A DNA stretch of 64,000 bases from Hormiphora californensis (lineage: Eukaryota; Ctenophora; Tentaculata; Cydippida; Pleurobrachiidae): positions 5,757,715-5,821,714 of the forward strand of contig CM035362.1 of assembly GCA_020137815.1 (NCBI GenBank), given 5' to 3'. Both the position numbers and the translations under genes were made by a program. Below, piece by piece: positions 1 to 53,272 of the stretch (within the stretch, counting starts at the first letter, position 1; each line of letters begins with the position of its first letter). The notes beneath the pieces are model-generated. The model worked only from the letters and a program-made list of their open reading frames with translations, ran no database searches and was not told the DNA's origin.

Positions 1-368
1 AGAGACAAATGGAAACCAAAAACAGAAACTAGAAGTGGTCTTAAAGGTTTTAGAAAAAACCCGGTCAAAATCGCATGTGTATTAGCTGAGATAATGACAT
101 ATAAACAGGCTCGTGTTTACCTGTAATCTGTAATGCTGGTCTCCTCCTCTTACCATAACCAATTAGTGGGTGTTAATATTTGGGACCCTATATCTTGAGA
201 AGTAGAGGGAGTAGAGAGCTCGGACTTCGACACAATGTATTTATTCTCTCAGATGATGTGATTGGGCAATGTTTTACTAAAATTTGAGACGGTCGATTTG
301 AATATGTCAGTATCCCTTTAATACACAGAGTGGGCCACCTTCTGGCCCACCCTTTATTATATACATAA

Positions 369-461
369 CAGTCGGACCCCGATTTACCAGCCCACGATTT
401 CGATTTACCGGGCAAAACCCTTTCTGGTTCCCGAGCATCCCGGTAAATCGGGGTCCGTCTG
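369..461. mobile_element. Short inverted-repeat element, GATTTACCGG family
   Basis: The ends are inverted copies: the left starts CAGTCGGACCCCGATTTACC and the right ends with its approximate reverse complement. Related copies lie at 11474-11542, 16089-16173 and 51347-51425, with fragments at 14330-14355, 43433-43486 and 45674-45727. A CAGT-type terminus beside TA resembles pogo/Tigger-derived MITEs, but that family assignment is inference. No coding capacity. Confidence 0.6.
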
Positions 462-629
462 TACCTTGTGATTTCGTGATGCCTTTCTTCTGCTGATTTA
501 TACCCCCTGCATCTTGGAAAGCAATTCCATTAATTTCACGTGATTAACTGGATAATTCAAATCTTCGCCTATGAATATAAAGTGGATGTTAATTAATTTA
601 ATTAACACATGTTAATTAACACATAATAT

Positions 630-708
630 GATCTGTATTCATACATCCCCGGAACCCAATATTATCTACTAGATGATATTGGGTTCCGGTAATGTATGAA
701 TACAGATC
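630..708. repeat. Perfect-arm hairpin
   Basis: A segment beginning GATCTGTATTCATACAT is followed, after a short loop at about 665-673, by its reverse complement. It stops about 40 bases before the acceptor of the next exon, so it lies in the intron of the upstream gene. It looks like a tiny fold-back MITE. Confidence 0.65.
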
Positions 709-747
709 ACATGTGTGTAGATGACATCTACATCCCCTAATTTCCAG

Positions 748-1108
748 ACGAAGTACCCACACGAAGTGAGCAAGCTGGACCACGTGAGTCTATGTACGTG
801 GACACTTCAGCTGGTCCTGCTGGTTCGGGGCTAGCTGACTATGTGGATCCGAGTGATGAGGGGAACTATAGCTACGCAGTTACAGCAGGTACCTGTAAAA
901 CTAGAGGTTTAGGTTGTGCTTTAACTACAGGTTTAGGTTGTAAACACCCCGCCCCTAGTTCAACTTCTATCACCCCCGGCCCACTAACACCCTCTCCCCT
1001 CTAGATCCAGGAGCACCACCAGGTCCAATAGAATTGGGCGAGGAGGATGAGGTCAAGTTCGAGGAGGACGAATACGAAAATAATCCCCCTGTTTATGATA
1101 ACATCTGA
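748..1108 (+). CDS. C-terminal two exons of an unidentified protein with a tyrosine-motif tail (partial)
   Basis: Two exons can be joined in phase. Exon 748-888 follows the acceptor TTTCCAG and ends before GTACCTG; exon 1005-1108 follows CCCCTCTAG and ends in TGA at 1106-1108. The joined frame leaves one base from an exon before 748, so the gene starts upstream of the window. The 81 or so visible residues are acidic and lack hydrophobic segments. They contain five tyrosines in short motifs: MYVDT, ADYVDP, YSYA, EYENN and VYDNI. YENN and YDNI fit the pYxN consensus bound by Grb2-type SH2 domains, which suggests the cytoplasmic tail of a receptor or adhesion protein. The protein family itself is not recognisable from this piece. 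Confidence 0.6.
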
Positions 1109-1705
1109 AGAAATAATCCCTTGATGACATCTGATTATGAAGCTTGAGCTGCCCATGAGGACTGTGAGAGTGGGATCGGGACATTGCATTTTAATTTAGC
1201 TCGTTTACATGGTGACTGATCTGCTTCTTAGTTGCAAATCACATTTTGTAAACACCAACTAGTTGGTATTCACAAAATGTGAACAGCATGTTAGGTAGAG
1301 AGTATCGGGTATACTTTTTATTCAATTTGTGCATTGTGCAACTATCTAATAGTTGGCTGCGTGTGAAGGTACTGAAGTACATTTTATATAAGTTTCAAAT
1401 CACTTCGATAATTACTAATAACTACTCTCTCTTACTCACTGTTCGGCTGACTCAGTAGTCGGCAAAAAGAGCCCTTATCAGTCATCCAGATGCGCATGTT
1501 ATTTCATTTTCATCAATTCGTCCCATGCAGATAATACAGTTATTGAATAATAGATGTGCTAAGTCTAGTCTGACATTGCATTGATGGTATCCACTATCCG
1601 TATTGCCAATTTCTAGAAACTTAACCAAAACGAAGAAACGTCTAGACGCGTCTAGACGGTCTAGTAGACCCTGCACTGCAGTATGTTTATGTTGGTGCTT
1701 GTGTA

Positions 1706-1711
1706 AATAAA
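1706..1711 (+). terminator. Possible poly(A) signal
   Basis: An AATAAA followed by a T-rich stretch lies about 600 bases after the stop codon at 1108. It is the first good hexamer downstream of that gene, but no transcript end can be proved from sequence. Confidence 0.3.
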
Positions 1712-1719
1712 GTGTTTTT

Positions 1720-3720
1720 ACTTTTTTCGACAGTACAAAAGTATTTTAGAGTTTTACTTGCAGCAGAGCGGAAGTTTTTGAATATTTGACTTCTGGTTTT
1801 TACGTAACGCGCGAAACTCCTTTGGATAAATCGCGCTTACTCATATGCGCGCAACGGTACACAGTTCACGCCGCGCTGGATATTTTCGTTCCTTCCAACC
1901 CCCTTTCTCTCTTCGGCAGCTTCTCTTCGGCTGTCGTTGGCATGCGCTGCAGACCCCAGTCCCCAAGTGCACGCGTTTTCCACGGCTTCTTTGAGGCTTC
2001 TTTGAGGGCCTGTAGTATAGGCCAACGGCTGTCGGAAAGTGATGCCAATCGGTGTTGGGGTTAGTGAATTTGCAAATAAAAAAAAGTTCCTTCCAACTCT
2101 GCACTCAGTGCACTGTGGCCGGCCTTAAAATCTGGGTGTTTTTTAGGGTTAGGGCTAAAGTAGGGCTAGGGTTATTGTTGGGATTTGAGTTGGGGTTAGG
2201 CCTTGACATAAACTTTGAATTAGCCAAAACGGTTAAGAGGTTTAGCGGTTAGAGCCATTTTAGTGAATCAACTTTTTTTGGCAGCTCGCACCTGTTTGCT
2301 AGCATGTTTACTAAACATGCTAGCAAACACACAGATCGTAACGGCGCCCGTGGCTGTTTGGAATGTCAGCATTCACGGTTAGGGTTAGGACTAAAGTCGG
2401 ATTTTTTGAAGTTTAACCAATGACATTAATCTAATCTAATTTATTAATCTTATATGTACTGATTACCTTGATTCTTATTCCGTTTTAATTGGACCGGCAA
2501 CCCCGGCTTTCACACAAAAAAAAAAGATTTTTTGAAGTTGTCACCCCCCTGGGACCTGGGTGGCGCACGATTTTTTATTTGTGCGTCGGAAACGTGTCGG
2601 AGACTTGTTTTGGCTCTCACGCCTTTGTTTCTTGACCAATTTCGTCAAACAAAAGTTTTACGGACTCACAAAATTATGCTCTTTCCGGTGATATGCGGTT
2701 TTATGCCGTAAAGTGAGAGCAAGTGGGGGCTGTCACGCGCAAATACAACGCTGCGCGTGAAAAGGGGGGTGACAACTTCAAACAAGAATTATTGCATTAT
2801 GTATTCATAATGCGGTGTTTCCCTGCCCTCCGTCGACAGGATCAGTATCACACTATCAGTATCACAATATCAAGGCTTGGTCACAATGTGAGATGCATGC
2901 GTCCTGTATGTATATGCAGTTACACAGCTGTTTTACTCTACCCTCACCCCTTCAGCAACAGTGTTGTGAGCGCCGCGCACAGCTTTGAAAAATAAGCGTC
3001 CTGACATCATATTTCATCAAAACAGTTATTTGATTTTATGAAGGAGCAGTTACTATGCTGCTACCGTGACACACGCGATTTTGACCACGCTCGAGTTACT
3101 ATTTCAAATCCGAGATTTCTAAACCCTTTATGATCTTTTTAGCACACGTGCTAAAACGATCATCCGGGTGGATGCCCTTCGGGCATCCACCCGGGCAGGG
3201 AAAAAATCCGACTTTACAGTAGTTGGTAGGGTTGGGGTTTGGCGGTTAGAGCCGTTTGTAATCTTGTTTCGGAATTCAGAGCAGGATACTTTTTTGGCAG
3301 TGTGTATTCGTAAACAGGCCTCCAAACACCCAGATCGTTACGGCGCCCATGATCTCCTCTCGGCTCTCAAGTCTCAACCCGTTCATTAATCGCTCATTTG
3401 CTGCAAAGCGGGCCATTATCAGTGAAGACGTACCCAAACCTATAGTCTCTATCTGCTAAACACGGCAATTTACCAGTGGTAAGACCAATACTTGCTAGAT
3501 AAAAGATGTTGTCAGTTGTGGGATTCAATACGGTGAACTCACGCTGCGTCGTGGCTGACATATAATGTGACGGAAAAGCAGAGGCTTTAAGTTGTTTATA
3601 CTGCCTCTTGTTCCCCTCCAAATCAGTGGACAGTGACACAGTGGACAGTCACACAGATAAATGTGTGGTGCGGCTCCGGGTACAATAAATTCCCCCAGAT
3701 ATCTGAAGACGTTGCAAAAC
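1720..3720. other. Intergenic stretch without recognisable gene
   Basis: No reading frame here resembles a known family or shows exon-like boundaries. It contains small hairpins (about 2290-2325 around GCTAGCATGTTTACTAAACATGC; about 3163-3197 around GGTGGATGCCC) and two related fragments ending CAGATCGTAACGGCGCCC (about 2330) and CAGATCGTTACGGCGCCC (about 3335), which indicate old dispersed repeats. Confidence 0.5.
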
Positions 3721-3980
3721 ATTTTGTCGCTTGACACTGTGTCCGTGCTCCGGAATAAAAGGAAAGTATGAACAATTCAAGCAATACATACATCAACAAA
3801 GAACCATATTATATCTGCTGCAGTTGACTAATGTATTCAATCAGGAGTCTAAAACATGGTACCTTAAAAAGTCCTCGAGTACGACATGGAGATAGAGCAC
3901 AATGCCACAGCCCCCCCCCCCATGCCACACTAAGCGACCTTAAAATAGTGTTTGAAGTTTCCATAAAGCGGGGTATCCTG
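3721..3980. repeat. Dispersed repeat, copy 1
   Basis: About 260 bases recur at 6266-6526 in the same orientation with a few substitutions. Both include a run of C inside CACAGCCCC...ATGCCACAC and end in AAGCGGGGTATCCTG. The two copies bracket the hairpin/retroposon cluster between them. No coding potential was recognised. Confidence 0.75.
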
Positions 3981-4323
3981 CCAGAGGGGGGGGTCCGAGG
4001 GTCAAAAAATGTACTTTTCTGAGGTTCACATATATGATTTAACTCGGTGGTAGGAAACTTTTGGGTAGGTTAGCTGCGCACCAAGTGTATCAGGAAGCCT
4101 TGTTTTTTGAGGTTAACTTTTGACCGAAAATGTAAGTTAACCTCAAAAATCTTGTATTTATGTCGCCTTCACAGATAAAAATGGTACCAATCGATAGATC
4201 TGATCAAGGAGACCAAATGTTTAAAGTTTCAGAGGTCTAAGCCATATAGTTGTTCGGATATTTGAGGTTAACTTATCGCCCAAAAAACAACCTTTTTGGT
4301 CTTTTTTCACACCTTACTTTTCA

Positions 4324-5942
4324 AATCGCCACTACATTCAGCTCATAAACGGCTAAGAGTTGGGCCTTGAAATTTGGCAGGCATGATCCTTAGATAATAA
4401 ACTGTGCTTTGAGTGTTGTTGTTGTTGTTGTATGCGCCTCCGCTTCCAATCCTCTACTTGTGATTTTATCCCGTCCGGCAGCCAGTTCCTCACGCCCGAG
4501 AAGGACGGAGCTCAGGTTTCAGAGTTTCCTCTTTCCCCCGGGAGAGTTTTCTTCCTCCGTCTTATGTCCATGGTTTTGGAGATAAGGGTGGAATCGTCTC
4601 CCATAACTATCTTAACAGGTCCCATGAAGAGGACCGCACCAGCACTGTTTTCACATTGTGCTAGTCTCGGATATCTCCAGCGACCCTTGGTGAGTGGCAT
4701 CTCAGCATTGATCGCTCTAGATGTGGCCTTGGCTAGGACAATTCGGACGCTCCATTGACTATGGCACCTTTGTAGATTTTGCGCTGCCAACCTCTGATTT
4801 GTAATCATAAATCAGTACTCCATGTGGGTTCATGGAACATCACTTTTTGTTCGTGATGCAGATGCAGCGTCCGGCCGTTCATGGGGTAGTTAGGGCAGGT
4901 TCCTTCCCAATTAACGGAACTCTGGCGTGTGAAATGTTTAGTGGGTTAGGTATCTATGTGCGTCACTCATAGAAATTTGTTTTGTAGCATGGGATAGTGG
5001 TTTGTTCTGTTTGTTGATCAGGTTTTTGTGGAGGCTTGTTTGTTGGTAGAGAGTGATGATGTTGGTTTGTTACCTTCATCGTTTGGGGGGTAATCGCCAT
5101 TTGGGAATCTCCTACGCTTCTCATGGACTTTTGAAGAAGCGTAGGTAGTAGCGAGGCTACTGGTTAGTGTAGTTTCTCCCTGTTGGGCTACGGAAACACC
5201 CCTTGAGTTTATCTCGACCTCGGCGTGGGAATTTTGCCGAGAGTCGGTGGTAGCTAACCAGTTATGACCTAGCTTGTTAGACCTTTTATACCTGTCCAGA
5301 GGCTAGGTGGACAGAAGGTAGAGGGGGGCCAGTTGAGATTAGACCTCCTCCAGCCTGGACTTTTGCTGGAGGACGGGTTTTGGCCGGTATTTAGCCATCT
5401 ACTTTGGCCCAGTGCACAAGGCTGGGGAGATGGTGTAATACCGGCCGGGGGGTATCTCTATTCAGAGAGAGATGAGTCATGAGCGGATTAGAGAAAGGAA
5501 GAGAGAAAAACACACCACCCAAGGAGGGCAGCTCTGTTTCCTTGGAGTGGTATGTGAGATGCTCCAGGCAGTTCAAGAGCTTCATGGTTTACCCCGGGGT
5601 ATGCCGGGTCACCCCTGAAGATTCCCTGCCTGGTCTGTAGGACACTATTGCTATCTAAAAAAAATAGACATTAGCCGCGGCCTGCATCTCAAGGGCGTGG
5701 GAAGGAATCTCACCCTCCCTGCTTTGAGTGTAACGATTTTTGATTGAGGCTTCCGTTCCCAAGATATTGAGGTTAACATATTTCACATCTGATATTTTTT
5801 AGACGTTAACCTCAATATCTTGGGAACGGAGGCTCCAATAAAAAATCGTTACACTCAAAGCACAGTTTATTATCTAAGGATCATGCCTGCCAAATTTCAA
5901 GGCCCAACTCTTAGCCGTTTATGAGCTGAATGTAGTGGCGAT
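4324..5942. mobile_element. Fold-back element interrupted by a retroposon
   Basis: The left arm 4324-4416 is the reverse complement of 5851-5942. Next to the right arm is a further hairpin (about 5721-5861) whose two arms both carry GATATTGAGGTTAAC or its complement. The arms were split by the 4417-5719 insertion. No transposase was found, so this is a non-autonomous hairpin element. Confidence 0.65.
4417..5719 (-). mobile_element. Retroposon-like insertion with 12-bp target duplication
   Basis: The insert is flanked by TGCTTTGAGTGT at 4405-4416 and again at 5720-5731, a target-site duplication. Its left end is (TGT)n, which on the minus strand is a 3' (ACA)n tail of the sort seen on SINEs and some LINEs. 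The body is 1.3 kb; I see no reverse transcriptase in it, so it is a SINE or a 5'-truncated or decayed element. Confidence 0.6.
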
Positions 5943-6265
5943 TCGTAAAAATGTTCCAAGTTATTCACCAAAAGGCTACTTTTTGGTGAAATATGTTAAC
6001 CTCTAAATTTAAAGAACTACCAGGTATAACACCATAAAATTGCTCACACATGCTCTCCTTAGTGATACCTTACTTTTAGAACAGTTTTTATTGTTTCAAT
6101 ACCTGATCTCTAAGAATTAGAGAGGTTAACATTGATTTTGGGCCAAAAGTTAACCTCAATTTTCTCCCTAACAGTGCGCGCAAAATCGATTCCGAGTATG
6201 TCATCTGGTCCGGCTCTTCGAGCCGGACCAGATACCGAAAGTGACTTTTTATACCCCCGGACCCC

Positions 6266-6526
6266 ATTTTGTCACTTGACACTGTGTCCGTGTTCCGGAA
6301 TAAAAAGAAAGTATGAACAATTCAAGCAAAACATACATCAACAAAGAACCATATTATATCTGCTGCAGTTGACTAATGTATTCAATCAGGAGTCTAAAAC
6401 ATGGTACCTTAAAAAGTCCTCGAGTACGACATGGAGGTAGAGAACAATGCCACAGCCCCCCCCCCCCATGCCACACTAAGCGACCTCAAAATAATGTTTG
6501 AAGTTGCCATAAAGCGGGGTATCCTG
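6266..6526. repeat. Dispersed repeat, copy 2
   Basis: This is the second copy of the 260-base repeat at 3721-3980, same orientation. It ends about 460 bases upstream of the SF3B1 start codon, so part of the SF3B1 promoter region may lie in or next to it. Confidence 0.75.
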
Positions 6527-6983
6527 ACATCACTGTTTACTGGGTAGACTCTACCCACTAGTTCGAAGACTATCCATGAAAAAGTAAAGTCATCCCGGAT
6601 TTTTCTCTAAGACGAGGCCACTGAGGCAAAACATATTGCAGTTGCCATCCGCTTTATAAGCGAGAAAGGAGAGCTGGAGGAATGTTTGATTGAAAAATGT
6701 GAGTGGTAGTAGAGGAGCAGCGGGATTCATGAAGGCATACCCATTACCCCTAGGGGATTTTGTTTTTGTTACGTTTGTCTTGAACCCTCGGCTTGTTTGT
6801 GATCGTCTGCAAACTGCGTCTTTTCAGTCGCTTTTTTTAATTTTCAAGCATATCAAGCCTTGTTGTTGTTTTCATACCTTTTTAACTCAATATTTGCACC
6901 ATTGTCCGTGAGTGGGAGGGCAACAATTTTGTTTCTTGTTTGGCCGTTTTACTCATTCTCACCAAAACTTCTCCAACTAGGCC

Positions 6984-49120
<42,137 letters not shown>

Positions 49121-49145
49121 AAATCTGAGATAGAGAGAGATGAGA

Positions 49146-49255
49146 CCAGGAACCGACCGAATCAGGAAATACTGGTCCCTGATTGGCTGTTAACCAGTCA
49201 CGTGACCTAAATAACAAGTTCTGATTGGTTGTTTACTTGTGTCGGCCGGTTCCTG
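49146..49255. mobile_element. MITE with terminal GGAACCGACCGA motif, copy 2
   Basis: Both ends carry the inverted motif (AGGAACCGACCGA ... TCGGCCGGTTCCT). It begins about 25 bases after the SF3B1 stop codon and therefore probably lies in the 3' UTR. Confidence 0.75.
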
Positions 49256-50139
49256 GATCAGACAATAGAGACCCGAACTAGAGACAGTGTTTCAGAGACG
49301 AAGAGCTGTGTATTGATGGCAGTTGTCATTATTTTATTTTGATTATTCTCACATCTTAAATACACGTCTATCATTGTTTAATGAGTACCACAAATGACGT
49401 CAAATAACTTCGAATCAGCATTACTGACAGCCACGACCTGATCTGAGCACACTGTCGTCTGTCAATCAAAACGGGGTCTGGCGCCAGACAGTAATTCTCT
49501 AAAATAGTGTTGTCTGTGGTAACATGCGGAAGGGGTAGTTAGTTACCCCGGATATATCTCTCATATAACTAATGAGGGTCTAACTAAACACGTGGAAATG
49601 TGAATTGCAGCAGTATACATTTTACAGTACACGCCGAATTGTATACACTGACTGCGCGCGAGCTCCCCAACCCTCGAGTCGTGTGGCGACTAGTTGGGAT
49701 GCTCGCGCGTTACTGCAAAGATCCACGATTCACTGTCAGAAAGTAATATTCCGGGGGATTATATTCCGCAGAATGCAGATCGGGGGGAGGGGATGATGGG
49801 GTATGTAGAAAATTACAAAAACCACCGAGATAAGACGTTATTCGTTATATCCATTCGGCTGACTATTTGTTGAAGTAGAAATAAGAAACGCATTGGTTAT
49901 GTAAGTTGAAAACAAATAAAATCTTGGAAATAATCATTGAATATAATATTAACTGGGTTCGTGATACTGTGCAATAAAAAACTAATCGCTCTCTACACTT
50001 TTGACCGATGAAAAACACACCAGAAAAAAAAATCAGAACTCTGATTTTAAGAAAAATCAAATAAAGAAAATGAATTATTATTTGTCCTGTCACTTCATCC
50101 GTCCTCTCGAATTATTTCGACCAACAAATAAAACCCCCC
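49256..50139. other. Region between the convergent SF3B1 and Piwi genes
   Basis: Holds the 3' flanks of both genes. A palindromic word around CTCGAGTCGTGTGGCGACTAG (about 49673) is visible, but no coding sequence and no convincing poly(A) site for either strand could be assigned. Confidence 0.4.
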
Positions 50140-52929
50140 TCACAGATAAAATAGTTTATCCTTTAACTCAGGTGCTGCAGGGCCGTGTAAGTGTTGACCG
50201 TGCATGTAGGCTAGCTTGTGGGCATACAGACACACATTTGGAACACGGACTGTCCCTGCCACGTTATAATAGAGGTGGGTCAACTTGTATGCGAGTTGCT
50301 GAAATAATGGGTTTAGTTTAGTTTTGAGATTATCATCTTAGAATGGAATTTTAAAGTAAACCATATATTATATTGCACCAGATCTTGTTGAGTAACCCCT
50401 TACAATCAGATCACAAACATCACAGACCCCTACAGAGCAGGAACCGACCGAATTAAGTAAACAGCCAATCAGAACTCGTTATTTAGGTCACGTGACTGGT
50501 TATCAGCCAATCAGGGTCCAGTATTTCCTGATTCGGTCGGTTCCTGCTACAGAGTCTCAGAAACATCACAGACCCCCACAGAGTCTCAGAAACATCACAG
50601 ACCCCCACAGAGTCTCAGAAACATCACAGACCCCCACAGAGTCTCAGAAACATCACACAAATTACCTGGACTTGGTCCGGTGTAAACTCGACTGTATCAT
50701 AAACCACGACATAATGGGTGGGTGAAACTGTGCCCTTATTTGATTGCTGAAATAGAAGGGGTCGTGTAGTTATTTTTGATGCATAAACTGAGAACCCCGT
50801 CCCGAACTCTTACAATTCCAATCCATCACATCCACTGATGATTTCTCTCACCCCCTAATCTCCCACCTCGGACCCCCTAATCCCATCTCCCGCCCCTAAT
50901 CTCCCATCTCCAAACCGCTAACCCCCATCCAGTATTATCCAAAACCCCTATCTCCCACCCCCTAATCTCCAAAACCCCTATCTCCTACCCCCTAATCTCA
51001 AAAACCCTAATCCCCCGCCCCCTAATCCTATCTCCCACCCCCTAATCTCCAAAACCCCTAATCCCCCACCCAGTATTATAACATACCCCTAATCTCCCAT
51101 CCCCAGCCCAGTATTATTCCATCTCCCCAACCCCTAATCTCCCTCCCAGTATTATCCCACACATTTCCATATACCTGACTGACAAGATAAAAATCATAAA
51201 GATTGTTGCTGGATATCTCGCTATCTAAAACTGTCCCCGGTAATGGGTTTCGCACCTTGGAACCCTGCAAAGAAAATGGTGCCCTAAATTTAGGATTTTT
51301 TAGACTAACATGAAGATAAACTTTAGATTTTGGACAATTTATATTACAGTCCCCGATTTACAAGAATGATCGGGATTGAGGGTTTTGTATATAATCGGGG
51401 TGCCCAGTAAATCGGGGTCCCACTGTGTGTTACCTCAGACTGGAATAGCCTCGTCCTGATCTTCTTCTCGACGACAATTACCAACAATCCAGGATTATAT
51501 CCAGCCTCCATGGCCTCGAATGCCCTCTTGAACTGTTCAACCTGTATGTAGTTGCAGTTGGGATATTGGGGTAACTGAATACAGTTTATGATTAAACTAG
51601 CGCACCCATTGGGTGCGCCTCAAGTAAGGGCTTTTTGATAACCCACCCGGCTTCGCCGGGTGGATCTTTTCGTCACTTTCAACGTGAATAAAACGGTTGC
51701 CATGGCAACTGTATCGGTAACCATGAAGACTGGCATGTTAAAAGTCATTCGAAAATATTGACAAACTTCCACTGGGAGTTCCAAAAGTGTGAGCAACAGC
51801 TTTACAGCTTTGGGCACATGAAGTGTTTTATGAAGGAGCACTGTCGCTTAGATACCGCCTAACGAACGACTTCGACGACGTTCATCTCCAAATTATAATA
51901 GAGATTAATACAGTTTCAGTACCTAATGTTGTAACTTGTAACTGGATACAGTTTCAGTTTGTGATCAAAATAGTAAAATACAGTTTCAGTTTATGATTAA
52001 AATACAGTAATTTCAGTATAATGGGATAACAGAATACTACCTAGATCTAACCTTGAACACCAGACAGTGTTTTGATTTGTGACCCAAGGTATTATAAACT
52101 CAAATCTAATTTACCAGGGTATTATACTAATAAACTCAAATCTAATTTACCAGGGTATTATACTAATAAATTCAAATCTAAATGACCAGGGTATTATACT
52201 ATCTCTCTCTCTCTCTCCCCTTCTCTATATTATACTAATAAATTCAAATCTAACCTCGTAAGTGTTGACCATGTTATAATTCCCATCTGATATTCCATCT
52301 CTGAACACTACAACTCTCTCTGGCAGGAACCCATTTTCAACGTGATAATTCCTTAGTGCACCTGGTATGAGGGGTAATAGGGTTGGAGAGGGATGGAGAT
52401 AGAAGGAAATTTTGCACCTGAATGGGTGAATTGGACATGGAGGGAGATAAGACGCGAGGATAGGGGCGAATATACGGGGAATATACTGGGCGAAATATGG
52501 AAGTTGAGGCCGTGGAACACTACTTTTTGCATATATAAATCCTGCCCCTTACTTGTCATGAGCTGTTGTAAATGTCCACTGAATTCAAAGCTCTTTCCCT
52601 CGCTAACAGAGTCACTGTAGAATTGAGATACATCCCGATCCTTACTGGCTACCAGAGCTAAAAAGAAGAAACGGTTAAGGGAATTGGAGTTAATGAACCT
52701 TTTTAAACTTAGGGTTGATAAAATATTATATGACGGGTATTTCATTATTTCCGTACAGAAACCCTTTTGAAATAGATAATTAGAGAGTAATTAAGTAATT
52801 AGAGAGTAATTAAGTACTAATTATACCTATAGCAGAGTTTCCACCCCCAGTGTTAGGATCATGGTATGCGTCAATACCAACAACCATACACTTGGCGAGG
52901 GGTATCTTAACTGTCCAAAGTGCACCGCC

Positions 52930-52980
<51 letters not shown>

Positions 52981-52995
52981 TAGGAGAGAGAAGAG

Positions 52996-53044
<49 letters not shown>

Positions 53045-53229
53045 GAGAGAGAGAGAGAGATAGAAGAGAGAGAGGAGAGAGAGGAGAGAGAGAGATGAGA
53101 GAGAGGGGAGGGAGAGAGAGAGAGGAGAGAGAGAGAGAGAGCGGAGAGAGAGAGAGAAGGAGAGAGGTAGAGAGAGCGAGAGGCGAGAGAGAGGAGAGAG
53201 GAGAAGAAAAAAGAGAGAGAGAGAGCAGA

Positions 53230-53272
<43 letters not shown>

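Noticed and set aside
2130-2180. Telomere-like TTAGGGTTAGGG words
   Set aside because: Only a few irregular GGGTTAGGGCTA-type units; no telomeric array.
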